Assembly: GCA_945902745.1 (NCBI GenBank)
Contig: CAMDNE010000013.1
Coordinates: 29,529 to 93,528 of the forward strand
Length of the DNA stretch: 64,000 nucleotides
Source: Chitinophaga pinensis
Lineage (GTDB): Bacteria > Bacteroidota > Bacteroidia > Flavobacteriales_D > Crocinitomicaceae
Direction of reading: 5' to 3'
Part shown: piece by piece, positions 18,701 through 26,620 of the stretch
Layout: each line of letters begins with the position of its first letter
How positions within the stretch are numbered: the first letter of the stretch is position 1
Made by a program: the position numbers and the translations under genes
The notes under the pieces: model-generated
Databases searched by the model: none
What the model saw: the letters and a program-made list of their open reading frames with translations, nothing else
Told to the model about the DNA's origin: nothing

Positions 18701-19657
18701 AGCATTATAAATAACACTGAATATTGGGAATTGCGTCTCGGTATTAACACAGGAGAGGTTGTTGCCGGTGTTATTGGAAGTGAAAGATTGGCTTATGATG
18801 TTTGGGGGGCAACGGTAAATCAAGCTCAACGCATGGAAATGCTTGGAGAACCGGGAAAAGTTACTATTACAGGAAATACGTTTGTATTAATAGAGCCTTA
18901 TTTTGAATGTGTTTTTAGAGGAAAAGCACAATCTAAAAGTCGTGGATTGATTGATATGTATACGGTTGAACGGATCAAACCAGAACTTTCAATTGATGGA
19001 GAAGGAATAATTCCAAACGACCGCTTCCAACAGATTGTTAACCTTCACCTCTATAGTTCAATTAACTACTATAAAGCGGAACGACACATAATGAAGGCTC
19101 TTGAAAAAGGACTTTCTGATAAACTTCATTATCATAGTATTGAGCACACGAAAGATGTTGTGAAGGCTGTTGAACGATTGGCTCTAATCGAGGGAGTAAC
19201 TGATGAGGGATTGTTTTTATTAAAATCAGCGGCTACTTATCACGACGCAGGGTTTGTGGAACAATATGAAAAAAACGAACCAATTGGTGCGCGATTAGCA
19301 GAAGAAATTCTTCCCAAGTATGGCTACACAGAACAACACATTAACACGATAAAAGAACTCATTTATGTTACCCAAATTCCTCACAAGCCAACAAATAATC
19401 TTGAAGAAATTATTTGTGATGCCGATTTAGATTATTTAGGAAGAGAAGATTTCCATGAAATTGCTAACAGGTTGCGCAGAGAGCTCCGTGAACACGGTAA
19501 AATAGATAGTGACCGTAAATGGGATGAAATTCAAGTTCAGTTCCTTACAGCGCACAAATACTTCACTGAAACAGCGTTGAAAACAAGAGCCGCTAAAAAA
19601 GAAAAAAACTTGGATGAAGTAAAAGCAAGATTATTAAAGAATGAGTATGTTGATTAG
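15746..19657 (+). CDS. Two-component-type beta-propeller sensor with class III adenylate cyclase and HD domains
   Basis: 1303 residues. A signal peptide ends before Gln (LHGTG/Q). About a dozen propeller repeats of the LWVGT.DGL type follow (30-660), then a Y_Y_Y domain, a membrane helix near 787-810 and a coiled coil (820-880). The class III cyclase domain (about 895-1055) has metal-binding Asp905 (LFTDFVGFT) and Asp949 (KTIGDAYM), the ATP-selecting pair Lys945 and Asp1018, and transition-state Asn1025 and Arg1029, so adenylate rather than guanylate is predicted. The C-terminal HD domain (about 1120-1290) has His1134, His1166-Asp1167 and a later CDADLDYLG. A periplasmic signal could thus drive cAMP synthesis; what the HD part hydrolyses is unknown. 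Confidence 0.9.
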   Translation: MTRLILIGLLLFISLHGTGQTAYRFRNYTINNGLSQSSVTCIIQDKNHSLWVGTQDGLNRFDGKNFEIFTSDDTPGIESEYIKCAVKTKDGNLWFGTTNGLTQYNPDKEVFTTYSLEQKTALQIESLSLDPSGIIWVGTIGKGVLSFDPENQKFKQYPTLIPSKKIQAVFCSESGELFVNTEDKGVYGTNQLKTKAFLIPIKSKSANPVIIQRITQSELGNILFGSNQGVFEYSISQKNTYPKFPQLEMEFGYMGIADIYLSQNNSWFIGTTNKGLFTIASDGSVFNSTQDIFQKNALLFNDINLLFCDDSGTFWVGTDRGLASFDPMNQGFLGVGPSGNLEQGIPTPNVWSFGEDKFAQYTFIGTDIGISRFNRKSGKFEQYYRDNSQSITGESAETAALSIHVINENKVLVGCVDGLFELNIYSKYDYSFKKIDYLENKEEAIKHTRIYSIVHWKEDKYFIGTKGGVVLVDLKKKKAQAFEHSLKNPNSTITLGVCRHIYKDKQGRIWFASSSGELNLLTVKADKIEIVPYKYNSILLKVSKDYITSMCQIGKNEFWLGTFGSGIMHWNEATKTAKIFTKKNGLPNNVVYGIVTDLENNLWLSTNKGICKFNSKTKEVTNYTEIDGLMSNEFNLGAFMKSTSGELFFGGIYGYNYFNPNKLSLNKPNVGVTITKFKLDKNWLRPGDKDSPLYLPIARTSHIELSYRQRSFTVHFQPSDLSNPELVNYKYILEGSEEGEVMLGNSNELRFSLLSPGDYTLKIFARIGDGPWGKTPAILSLHIKSPFWATWWFWIIITIVLAISVRLFIRNRIDSERRKQVRLEMKIADRTREIREQNIQIEKQRKQLEEEKNKVVNNQRLLQIEKDKTEKLIRRIIPESTAEELKNKGTASARAYKTVSVLFTDFVGFTKSAERMSPTDLVNKLDVYFSKFDEIIVKNNLEKIKTIGDAYMCAGGVPVRNNTNPIDTCIAALQIQDYMLKRKNNSIINNTEYWELRLGINTGEVVAGVIGSERLAYDVWGATVNQAQRMEMLGEPGKVTITGNTFVLIEPYFECVFRGKAQSKSRGLIDMYTVERIKPELSIDGEGIIPNDRFQQIVNLHLYSSINYYKAERHIMKALEKGLSDKLHYHSIEHTKDVVKAVERLALIEGVTDEGLFLLKSAATYHDAGFVEQYEKNEPIGARLAEEILPKYGYTEQHINTIKELIYVTQIPHKPTNNLEEIICDADLDYLGREDFHEIANRLRRELREHGKIDSDRKWDEIQVQFLTAHKYFTETALKTRAAKKEKNLDEVKARLLKNEYVD

Positions 19658-19727
19658 AAATAAAAATTGTTGACTAATTCTTGAGAAGAGTTAAATCATT
19701 TCTAGTCATATTAAAAAATAAACGCAC

Positions 19728-19763
19728 AAAAAAACCTCATAGTTAAATTTATGAGGTTTTTTT
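19728..19763. terminator. Bidirectional terminator between the cyclase and universal-stress genes
   Basis: AAAAAAACCTCAT and ATGAGGTTTTTTT form a 13-bp stem around a 10-nt loop between two convergent genes. The A and T tracts allow it to work in both directions. Confidence 0.88.
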
Positions 19764-19782
19764 ATTTTATATAAATAGTTTC

Positions 19783-20607
19783 TTAGCTAAACAAAACGCT
19801 TTGACCGTAAGGAGCAAGATCAACAGGGTTCACAACTAATGCTGGAATTTTAGCATCGTTTGTGATTATGTATTGCTCATAATTTGCCGTTATAGAACCA
19901 AGGAAATTGCTTCTATTTAAGTTCATGATTGCTATAAGATCAGCATCAATGTTTACAGCGTGTTTTACAACTTCTTTATCAAAACCACTACTTGGAGCCA
20001 ATGTTGTTGTAACCTCAATTCCGCGTTCACTGAAAAACTTATTAGCAAATTGAATATTCGCTTGCATTTGATGACGTAAAAATTCATCTGATTCGTCAGG
20101 AGTTATTACATGAACTCTTGATTTAAAATAAGTAGCAAGGTTCGCAACAATTGCCAACTTTTGTTTTGTTTCTTTATGTAAATCCATTGGCACAACAATA
20201 TCATCATAACCAGTAGCTTTTATTCCTTTTTCTTGAACAACAATGAAAGGTACGCTAGAATTTGTAATAACTTTTAAAGCGTTACTTCCTGTAATGTGTT
20301 GCCATCCATGAGCACCATGTGTTCCCATGAAAATCAATTCAGCATGATGTTCTGCAGCAAAATCCCCGATTTGATCAAAGAAATTTCCTAAACGAACATA
20401 CGGTATAAGCTCAACGCCATCAGTTGCGTGAGATTTTAAAACATTACTTAATTTCCCCTCAGCTTCTTTAATGTCTTTTTCTTTTGGTACAACATGCAAT
20501 ACATATACAATTGCGTTTAAAGGTTTTGCAGTTGCAACTGCGTGACTCAAAGCTACATCTGCTACAGGTGTAAAATCATGAGGTACAATAAAAGTTTTTT
20601 TGTTCAT
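19783..20607 (-). CDS. Tandem-domain universal stress protein
   Basis: 274 residues from the ATG at 20607. A longer reading frame extends to 20640, but the -7 box TACATTTG overlaps that extension, so the downstream ATG is the better start. Two UspA domains lie in tandem: the first opens with FIVPHDFTPVADVALSHA and closes with the GTHGAHGWQHITGSNALKVI nucleotide-loop signature; the second opens with IVVPMDLHKETKQKL and has a weaker loop (MNLNRSNFLGSI). Only the first half keeps the G-x2-G-x9-G-like ATP motif. Usp proteins help survive starvation and oxidative stress; the exact role here is unknown. Confidence 0.9.
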   Translation of the reverse strand: MNKKTFIVPHDFTPVADVALSHAVATAKPLNAIVYVLHVVPKEKDIKEAEGKLSNVLKSHATDGVELIPYVRLGNFFDQIGDFAAEHHAELIFMGTHGAHGWQHITGSNALKVITNSSVPFIVVQEKGIKATGYDDIVVPMDLHKETKQKLAIVANLATYFKSRVHVITPDESDEFLRHQMQANIQFANKFFSERGIEVTTTLAPSSGFDKEVVKHAVNIDADLIAIMNLNRSNFLGSITANYEQYIITNDAKIPALVVNPVDLAPYGQSVLFS

Positions 20608-20637
20608 AGAGTTCAGTTTCTGGTTTCTTTCCGATTG

Positions 20638-20666
20638 CAAATGTAATAATAAAGATTTTTTATCAA
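20638..20666 (-). promoter_or_regulatory. Universal stress protein promoter
   Basis: On the minus strand TTG (20666-20664) is followed after 18 nt by TACATTTG (20645-20638). The leader to the ATG is 30 nt. The box position decides the start codon in favour of 20607. Confidence 0.72.
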
Positions 20667-20824
20667 TTTAAAATAACATTTCTTTTTTATCATTATTTTG
20701 AAATTGATAATTTTGTCAATCTTTCTGGTTATTAATGATGTATATAAACGTAGTATACCGAAAATTTACAATTTATTTATAATTTTTGCCACCTATCTAA
20801 TAATAACACGTAACAGATTTACTT

Positions 20825-20832
20825 TATCTTTG
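20825..20832 (+). promoter_or_regulatory. -7 box of the GH3-family gene
   Basis: TATCTTTG matches TAnnTTTG and ends 17 nt before the ATG at 20850. Confidence 0.6.
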
Positions 20833-20849
20833 CATTAAAAGACTTAACA

Positions 20850-22376
20850 ATGCCAATAATTGGAAAATTACTCAAAAAAACAACAGAGATTTCTTATAAT
20901 AGAAACTTCAATAAAGGGAAAGAGTATGTTAATCAATTAAAAACTTTGGCAAGTTTAATGGAAAAAGCCAAGAATACAACCTTCGGTATTCAGCATGGTT
21001 TTAATCAAAGTTTAAATGAGTCTGATGTGGTAGAAGAATACCAAAAGCGTGTTCCAATTACTGATTATGAAGAGTTTTATACGAATTGGTTAAAAGGCTC
21101 AATCGAGGGAACAAAAGACCACACTTGGCCAGGAAAAATAAAACATTTTGCACTTTCTTCTGGTACTACCGGATCGCCAAGTAAAAGAATCCCTGTTACA
21201 GAAGAAATGATTCGGTCTTTTCAAAAAACAAGCTTAAGACAAATATCCACTTTACATGAATTAGATCTTCCAGAAACGTTTTTTAGTGCAAGCATTTTAC
21301 TTGTTGGAGGATGTACTAAGTTGACCAAAAAGAAAACGCACATCGAAGGAGATTTAAGTGGAATTCTTAAAAAATACACCTCATTTGTTGTTAATCCGTT
21401 TACAAAACCAGGAAATAGAATAACTGGAATAAGGGATTGGAATAAAAAGATGGAAATGATTATCAAGAAAGCACCAAGTTGGAATGTTGGAATGATTGCA
21501 GGCGTTCCTAGTTGGTGTATCATGCTGATGGAAAAAATAATTGAATTCTACAAACTTGAAACGATTCATGATATTTGGCCAAATTTCCAAGTTTACGTTC
21601 ATGGTGGTGTATTTATGGAGCCCTATATTCAACGTTTAGAAAAAATTTCGGGAGGGAAAGTTCATTTATTAGATACCTATTTAGCAAGCGAAGGTTATTT
21701 TGCTTACCAATCTTCTCCAGAAAGCGAAGGAATGCAACTTCTTTTAAATTCTGGAATTTTTTATGAATTTATACCTTTCAATAGTGACTTTTTTGATGAA
21801 CACGGAAATGTAAGAGACAAGCACGAAGCCTTTAATTTAAGCCAAGTAACCAAAGGGGTCGATTATGCAATGGTGATTTCTACAAATGCTGGACTTTGGC
21901 GCTATATGATAGGTGATTTAGTGCGATTTGTTGATGTAGACGAAAGAGAGATTAAAATTACCGGACGAATTAAACAATTTTTAAGTCTTTGTGGTGAACA
22001 TTTATCCTTGGATAATATTAATACAGCTATTCAAAACGTGAGTAAACGAGAGGGAATTGAAATCCCAGAATTTAGTTTATTCGCAGAAAACTTAGAACAA
22101 AGACATGCTTGGTTCGTTGGTTCGGACAATGCAAAAGATCCAACTTTAATTATGGATCTAATAGACAAGGAATTATGTATATTGAATGACGATTATGCTT
22201 CTGCCCGCAAGTTTAATTTAAAACAACCAACCATCAAGGTGTTACCAGTTAATACTTTTTATACGTTTATGGAATCAATAGGTAAATCGGGTGCTCAAAA
22301 TAAGGTTCCTCGTGTGATGAATGAATATCAAAGTGAAGCCTGGTTAAAATATTTAGCAAAATCAGGATTGAGTTAA
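20850..22376 (+). CDS. GH3-family (acyl-acid amido synthetase-like) protein
   Basis: 508 residues, the usual length of bacterial GH3 proteins. The adenylate-forming motif SSGTTGSPSKRIPVT (near residue 108) matches ATP motif I. YLASEGYFA and the YMIGDLVRF segment correspond to motifs II and III, and a KQFLSLCGEHLS segment follows. In plants this family joins amino acids to jasmonate, auxin or salicylate through an acyl-adenylate. Bacteroidota carry homologues whose substrate is, to my knowledge, not established. Flanked by its own promoter and a convergent EamA gene (4-nt overlap), it appears to be a single-gene transcript. Confidence 0.88.
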   Translation: MPIIGKLLKKTTEISYNRNFNKGKEYVNQLKTLASLMEKAKNTTFGIQHGFNQSLNESDVVEEYQKRVPITDYEEFYTNWLKGSIEGTKDHTWPGKIKHFALSSGTTGSPSKRIPVTEEMIRSFQKTSLRQISTLHELDLPETFFSASILLVGGCTKLTKKKTHIEGDLSGILKKYTSFVVNPFTKPGNRITGIRDWNKKMEMIIKKAPSWNVGMIAGVPSWCIMLMEKIIEFYKLETIHDIWPNFQVYVHGGVFMEPYIQRLEKISGGKVHLLDTYLASEGYFAYQSSPESEGMQLLLNSGIFYEFIPFNSDFFDEHGNVRDKHEAFNLSQVTKGVDYAMVISTNAGLWRYMIGDLVRFVDVDEREIKITGRIKQFLSLCGEHLSLDNINTAIQNVSKREGIEIPEFSLFAENLEQRHAWFVGSDNAKDPTLIMDLIDKELCILNDDYASARKFNLKQPTIKVLPVNTFYTFMESIGKSGAQNKVPRVMNEYQSEAWLKYLAKSGLS

Positions 22377-23272
22377 GCACTTTTTTTAGCTTGAGCCTTC
22401 AAGTAAAACTTTATTAATGCGTTTGCAATTACAACCAAAACGATGATTGCCGATCCAATGTAAAATTGACTTCCCAAGACTTCATTTTCATTAAGAATAA
22501 CAATTGCGAGAATTATCGTGTAAACAGGCTCAAGATTTATACTCAAAGAAACTGTAAATGCTCCTAAACGCTTTACAACTTCTATCGTTGCTAAGAAAGC
22601 AAAAGATGTACAGAGTACTCCGAGAAAAATCAACCAAAAGAAATCACTCCACCTCATTTCAAATAATTGAGCATTGAAATCGCCCTGAATTATCAAGACA
22701 ATTGACAAGAACACAAATGCTATAAGTAGTTCATAAAATGTGATTTGATGAGAAGGTGTATCTTCCGCTAATTTTGCGTTAAAAACCGAAAACAAAGCAG
22801 CGAAGAGAGCAGAAAACAATCCATAAATTAATGCCTCATAATCTTTCGCGTCAAAATCGCTTGAAACAAAGTAAATTCCATAAATAACAATTAATCCAAA
22901 GAAAAATTCTAACAATGAAAACTTGCGCTTCATAATTAATGGTTCTAGCCAAGTAACATGTATCGTAGTTGTTGATAAACATAAAATTCCTAGAGATGCA
23001 GTCGATAAACTAATAGATTTATAAAAAGTCATCCAATGCAGGGCAACTAAAATTCCGACTCCAAAGATTTTAATCAATTCTTTTGAAGAACCAATACGAA
23101 CAGATTTTTTCATAAAAAGCAATCCAATTGCCAAGGCGATAAAAGCAATTAAAACACGGTGCCAAACGATGTAAAAAGGATCAAGATCTATTAAAACACC
23201 TAAAATTCCAGTAAAACCCCACATAAAAATGATGAGGTGTAAAAGAATATGGTACTTGTTTTTTGCTATCAT
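22373..23272 (-). CDS. EamA/DMT-superfamily permease
   Basis: 299 residues with about ten hydrophobic helices arranged as two similar halves of five, as in RhaT/EamA drug-metabolite transporters. The first half includes WGFTGILGVLIDLDPFYIVWHRVL, the start of an EamA unit, and the second half begins near the ALIYGLFSALFAALFSVFNAKL segment. It probably exports a small metabolite or amino acid across the inner membrane; the substrate is unknown. It lies 23 nt downstream of the lipoprotein gene and is likely in the same transcript. Confidence 0.88.
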   Translation of the reverse strand: MIAKNKYHILLHLIIFMWGFTGILGVLIDLDPFYIVWHRVLIAFIALAIGLLFMKKSVRIGSSKELIKIFGVGILVALHWMTFYKSISLSTASLGILCLSTTTIHVTWLEPLIMKRKFSLLEFFFGLIVIYGIYFVSSDFDAKDYEALIYGLFSALFAALFSVFNAKLAEDTPSHQITFYELLIAFVFLSIVLIIQGDFNAQLFEMRWSDFFWLIFLGVLCTSFAFLATIEVVKRLGAFTVSLSINLEPVYTIILAIVILNENEVLGSQFYIGSAIIVLVVIANALIKFYLKAQAKKSA

Positions 23273-23295
23273 TTAGAAATGTTAGATAGTTGAAA

Positions 23296-23880
23296 CTATT
23301 TTTTCTTCTTTTTCTTAATGAGCTTATAAGGTTCTTTTAATGGGATGTCACTCATAAAATATGCTTCTAATTTTGATTCATCAATTGTGACGGAAAAACT
23401 GGAGGTTGACATTCCAACTGAATCATCTGATATCTCAGAAGTAGAAACTACCGAAGAGAAATAATGAGAAAGCTCTTCTTCGGTAACATCTTCTCTTGCG
23501 TACATTGGATAAAGTAAAATTGACTTTTTATTTTTCACGAGTTTAAAAATGCTTAATTCTGGCTCGCCTCCAAAGGAAAGATAATAGTTTGTCCCAATCA
23601 TTGAAAAATGAAGAGAATCTCCAAGCGGGGTTTCCGTTTCGCCTTCCTTGTCTTTTATGATTATGCTATTAGCATTGAATGTAATATACATCTTATTTCC
23701 CTCTTCGCCTTCCATTATCGCTGCGAAATCTTTAGGAAATTCAACCTCGTAATTACCGATTATATCTTTAGGAAAAGAATTATTTTTTCTTCCAGGAACA
23801 TTTGTAACAGTTACAACGGTGCAAGAAACGATGTTTATTATAAGTAGACTTAGAGCTAAAATTTTGAATGCGATTTTCAT
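23296..23880 (-). CDS. Lipoprotein of unknown function ending in six lysines
   Basis: 194 residues. A lipoprotein signal peptide ends INIVSC, with Cys as the first mature residue. The body is beta-rich with no family I recognise. It ends with six Lys encoded AAG AAA AAG AAG AAA AAA, identical in codon order to the end of the DUF2490 gene at 28385. A TACTTTTG box lies at 23894-23901, 13 nt before the ATG, and the EamA gene follows 23 nt downstream. Confidence 0.8.
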   Translation of the reverse strand: MKIAFKILALSLLIINIVSCTVVTVTNVPGRKNNSFPKDIIGNYEVEFPKDFAAIMEGEEGNKMYITFNANSIIIKDKEGETETPLGDSLHFSMIGTNYYLSFGGEPELSIFKLVKNKKSILLYPMYAREDVTEEELSHYFSSVVSTSEISDDSVGMSTSSFSVTIDESKLEAYFMSDIPLKEPYKLIKKKKKK

Positions 23881-23893
23881 AAAATTATTTTTT

Positions 23894-23901
23894 CAAAAGT
23901 A
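23894..23901 (-). promoter_or_regulatory. -7 box of the lipoprotein/EamA operon
   Basis: On the minus strand TACTTTTG matches TAnnTTTG and ends 13 nt before the ATG at 23880. A matching -33 TTG is not clear. Confidence 0.55.
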
Positions 23902-23953
23902 CGATTAATCTATTGGTGCGTTTTTTTTTCAAGCACTCTTTCTGTTAAAAATA

Positions 23954-23988
23954 AAAAAAGCGATGGAACATATCCCATCGCTTTTAAA
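23954..23988 (-). terminator. Terminator after the coiled-coil protein gene
   Basis: AAAAGCGATGG (23956-23966) pairs with CCATCGCTTTT (23975-23985); on the minus strand the stem is followed by a T tract. It lies 16 nt beyond the stop at 24004. Confidence 0.85.
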
Positions 23989-24003
23989 ATTATCTAGATA
24001 AAA

Positions 24004-25338
24004 TTAGTTTGCTTTTTTCAACGCTTTTTTGCGCTTGTCATCTAATTTATCTTGTTTTTCATCCAGTTTTTTTCCTTTTTCATCTAGTTTGTCTTGCTCT
24101 TCTTTTAATTTGTCAAGCTTTTTTCCTTTCTTAATTTTATCATCAAGTTTTTTTTGATCTTTTTTATATTCTTTTCTTGTGTCGTCTATCTCTTTTTGTT
24201 CTTCATCGTATTTTGCAAGCTTTTCTTTCAATTCAGCAGCAGCAGCTTTTTCTTTCTCGGCTTCTTTAGCGTCCTTTTCGGCTTCTTTGATATCTTTTTC
24301 AGCTTCTTTGGCTTCTTTTTCAGCCTCTTTAGCTTCCTTTTCAGCTTCCTTTTTTTCCTCTGCTATTTTCTCCTCCTTTTTTTCTTCTTCTTTTAAAGCA
24401 CTTTTCTCTTTATCAGATTTTTCTTTAGCAAGTTCTTCTTTCTTTTCTGCAGCTTTTTTCTCCTCCTTAGCTTTTTCTTCAGCTTCTTTCGCTTTCTTTT
24501 CAGCTTCAGAAATTTCTTTAGATTGACCTTTTTGAGCTTCTTCAGCTTCTTTTTTAGCTTTTTCGTCAGCAGATTTCGCATTTTGAAGTTGGGAATTCTC
24601 TAACACTTTTTGGCGTTCTTGTGCCTCTATATCTCGTTGCTTTGCTTCTTCCTCTCTTCTTTTAGCATCCTCAGAAATTTGTGTGCCATTCTCTTCCTTT
24701 GCTTTTTGAGCCTCTTCTAATTTCTTATCTGCTTCAGCTTGTTTCTTTTCAGCTTCTGCTTTTTTAGCCTCCGCAGTTTTATTTTTTTCTTCTGCTAAAC
24801 GAACAGCCTCTGCTTTTTCTTTTGTTAATTGTTCTTGGGTTTTAGCTGATTCTTCTTTTTCAGTTGAGTATTTTTCAGCATCTTTCTCGTGCTGCGTTGT
24901 TTTGTCTTCTGATTTTATAGTTTTATCTTCTATTTTATTAATTTTTTCTTCTGATTCAGTGGTTATTTCATCAACAGATTCAGTTTTACTTTTTAAAATA
25001 AAGTCAAACGTTTTACCATTAACTAATACAATGTCACTCATTTTTTGATCCTTATATAAAGAATGCATTACTTGTATTTGTACCAATTGATTTCCATATG
25101 TAGGAAAAGCAATCATAGCTTTTCCGAAATCGTCAGATGTGGCAGATCCAATAGGCATTCCTGCAGAAGTAATTCTGATTAAGGCACCTTTAACGGGTTT
25201 TCCGTTACTACTAACATTTATTGTAACGGTAATAGCTTCCTTTTTTGTTTCATTAATTGAAATGTTTGTAATTAGGTTGCTTCCGGTTGCAACTGTAGAA
25301 CAAAAAAGAACACTTGCGAATATAAAACTCTTCTTCAT
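24004..25338 (-). CDS. Exported protein with a beta-domain and a long K/E/A-rich coiled coil
   Basis: 444 residues. A signal peptide (MKKSFIFASVLFCSTVATG) precedes a domain of about 90 residues with the look of a carboxypeptidase-regulatory/Ig-like fold (VTINVSSNGKPVKGALIRI...DDFGKAMIAFP). Residues 120-444 are almost wholly Lys, Glu, Ala and Asp in heptad-like order, with near-repeats of KEAEKEA units around 330-360 and KLDEK units at the end. It would form a long rod in the periplasm or at the surface, perhaps tethering layers as TolA-like coiled coils do; that is inference. It is the one predicted signal-peptidase I substrate here without Gln after the cleavage site. The opposite strand is also open over this stretch because of the codon bias. 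Confidence 0.82.
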   Translation of the reverse strand: MKKSFIFASVLFCSTVATGSNLITNISINETKKEAITVTINVSSNGKPVKGALIRITSAGMPIGSATSDDFGKAMIAFPTYGNQLVQIQVMHSLYKDQKMSDIVLVNGKTFDFILKSKTESVDEITTESEEKINKIEDKTIKSEDKTTQHEKDAEKYSTEKEESAKTQEQLTKEKAEAVRLAEEKNKTAEAKKAEAEKKQAEADKKLEEAQKAKEENGTQISEDAKRREEEAKQRDIEAQERQKVLENSQLQNAKSADEKAKKEAEEAQKGQSKEISEAEKKAKEAEEKAKEEKKAAEKKEELAKEKSDKEKSALKEEEKKEEKIAEEKKEAEKEAKEAEKEAKEAEKDIKEAEKDAKEAEKEKAAAAELKEKLAKYDEEQKEIDDTRKEYKKDQKKLDDKIKKGKKLDKLKEEQDKLDEKGKKLDEKQDKLDDKRKKALKKAN

Positions 25339-25417
25339 GATAAATTTATTTGCTTATAAATATACAATAATTGTATTTTGGTTTTGCACTTTGCAAAAAC
25401 AATTCCAAAAAATCAGT

Positions 25418-25425
25418 TAATTTTG
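25418..25425 (+). promoter_or_regulatory. -7 box of holB ending 4 nt before the start codon
   Basis: TAATTTTG matches TAnnTTTG exactly and is followed by AGTT and the ATG at 25430. A transcript from it would begin at or next to the start codon. Confidence 0.55.
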
Positions 25426-25429
25426 AGTT

Positions 25430-26548
25430 ATGCAATTTAAAGAGGTCGTTGGTCAGCAAGAATTAAAAAAACATTTAATTCAAGAAGTTGAAAAGGATAA
25501 GATAAGTCATGCTCAACTCTTCCTCGGAAATGTAGGACATGGAGGACTTCCTCTTGCGCTAGCTTTTGTACAATATCTTTTTTGTGATAACAGAAATTCA
25601 AGTGACAGCTGCGGAAGCTGTCCTTCTTGTAGGAAAGTGACGGAATTACAACATCCTGATTTACATTTTTCATTTCCAGTGGTTTTAACGAGTTATAAAA
25701 AATCGGATGCTGCTCTCGGTCATTGGCGCAATCAAATTAAAGAAGAACCTTATTTTAGTCAAAATGATTGGTTAAAAAGAATTGACGAAAAAGAACGAAA
25801 ACCTATTATAGGAACTGAAGAAAGCCAGGAAATAATCAAAAAACTTTCCCTCAAATCGTATGAAGGTGGGTTTAAAGTGATGATTATTTGGATGGCAGAA
25901 GAGATGAACACCGTTTGTTCAAATAAACTCTTGAAAATCATCGAAGAACCACCACCGAAAACGTTGTTTATATTATTAAGTGAGAAGCAAGATCAGTTAT
26001 TGCAAACGATTATTTCAAGAACACAAATACTTAAAATACCAAGAATTAATTCTGATGACTTAACCACGTATTTACGGAAAGATCAAACCGTTTCTTTGTC
26101 AAACATTGAAAGCATCGTTGCAAGGGTGGAAGGAGATTTATTGAAAGCAAAAGAATTAATGGGCACTCACAGAGAATTGGACGAAAACCGTGAGTTGTTT
26201 ATTCAGTTAATGCGTGTATGTTTTAAAAAAGATGTTATTCCAATGCTTGAATGGGCAGAAAACATTGCTTCAATTAGCAAAGAACGGCAGAAAATATTTT
26301 TGCAGTATTCGCTCCATATGTTTAGACAAAGTATATTGCGGAACTACACAGATCATCAGCTAACGAAAGTGTCAGATGAAGAGGAAGAATTTTTAAGCAA
26401 ATTCGCGAAATTTGTTTCGGGAAATAACTTAAATGATTTCATGGAAACATTCAATGATGCACATTATCATATTGAAAGAAACGCCAACACAAAGCTATTG
26501 TTTACTGACTTATGCTTTAAAGTTATGCGATTTATTCACTTTGCATAG
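25430..26548 (+). CDS. holB: DNA polymerase III delta' subunit
   Basis: 372 residues. The delta' subunit is part of the clamp-loader that puts the sliding clamp on DNA. The N-terminus FKEVVGQQELKKHLIQ...ISHAQLFLGN is the clamp-loader box; the P-loop is degenerate (GNVGHGGLPLAL, no GKS/T), as expected for delta'. Four cysteines in C..CGSCPSC form the zinc module of gamma/delta' proteins, and KLLKIIEEPPPKTLFILLSE is the sensor/arginine-region signature, followed by ISRTQ. ricT and gldH lie downstream in the same direction; from memory this order recurs in Flavobacteriia. Confidence 0.9.
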   Translation: MQFKEVVGQQELKKHLIQEVEKDKISHAQLFLGNVGHGGLPLALAFVQYLFCDNRNSSDSCGSCPSCRKVTELQHPDLHFSFPVVLTSYKKSDAALGHWRNQIKEEPYFSQNDWLKRIDEKERKPIIGTEESQEIIKKLSLKSYEGGFKVMIIWMAEEMNTVCSNKLLKIIEEPPPKTLFILLSEKQDQLLQTIISRTQILKIPRINSDDLTTYLRKDQTVSLSNIESIVARVEGDLLKAKELMGTHRELDENRELFIQLMRVCFKKDVIPMLEWAENIASISKERQKIFLQYSLHMFRQSILRNYTDHQLTKVSDEEEEFLSKFAKFVSGNNLNDFMETFNDAHYHIERNANTKLLFTDLCFKVMRFIHFA

Positions 26549-26620
26549 TTAATACCCAATTTATTCGTACAAACGATACTGTTATAATTTTCTTATTTTT
26601 ACACAAACAAAAAATGAATT

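Noticed and set aside
15746..19657. Possible hybrid histidine kinase (one-component/two-component propeller protein)
   Set aside because: No His-box or ATPase motifs follow the Y_Y_Y domain; the cytoplasmic part is a cyclase and an HD domain.
24154..24526. Open frames on the + strand across the coiled-coil gene
   Set aside because: They are Phe/Ser-rich shadows created by the Lys/Glu codons of the real minus-strand gene and have no start context or family likeness.
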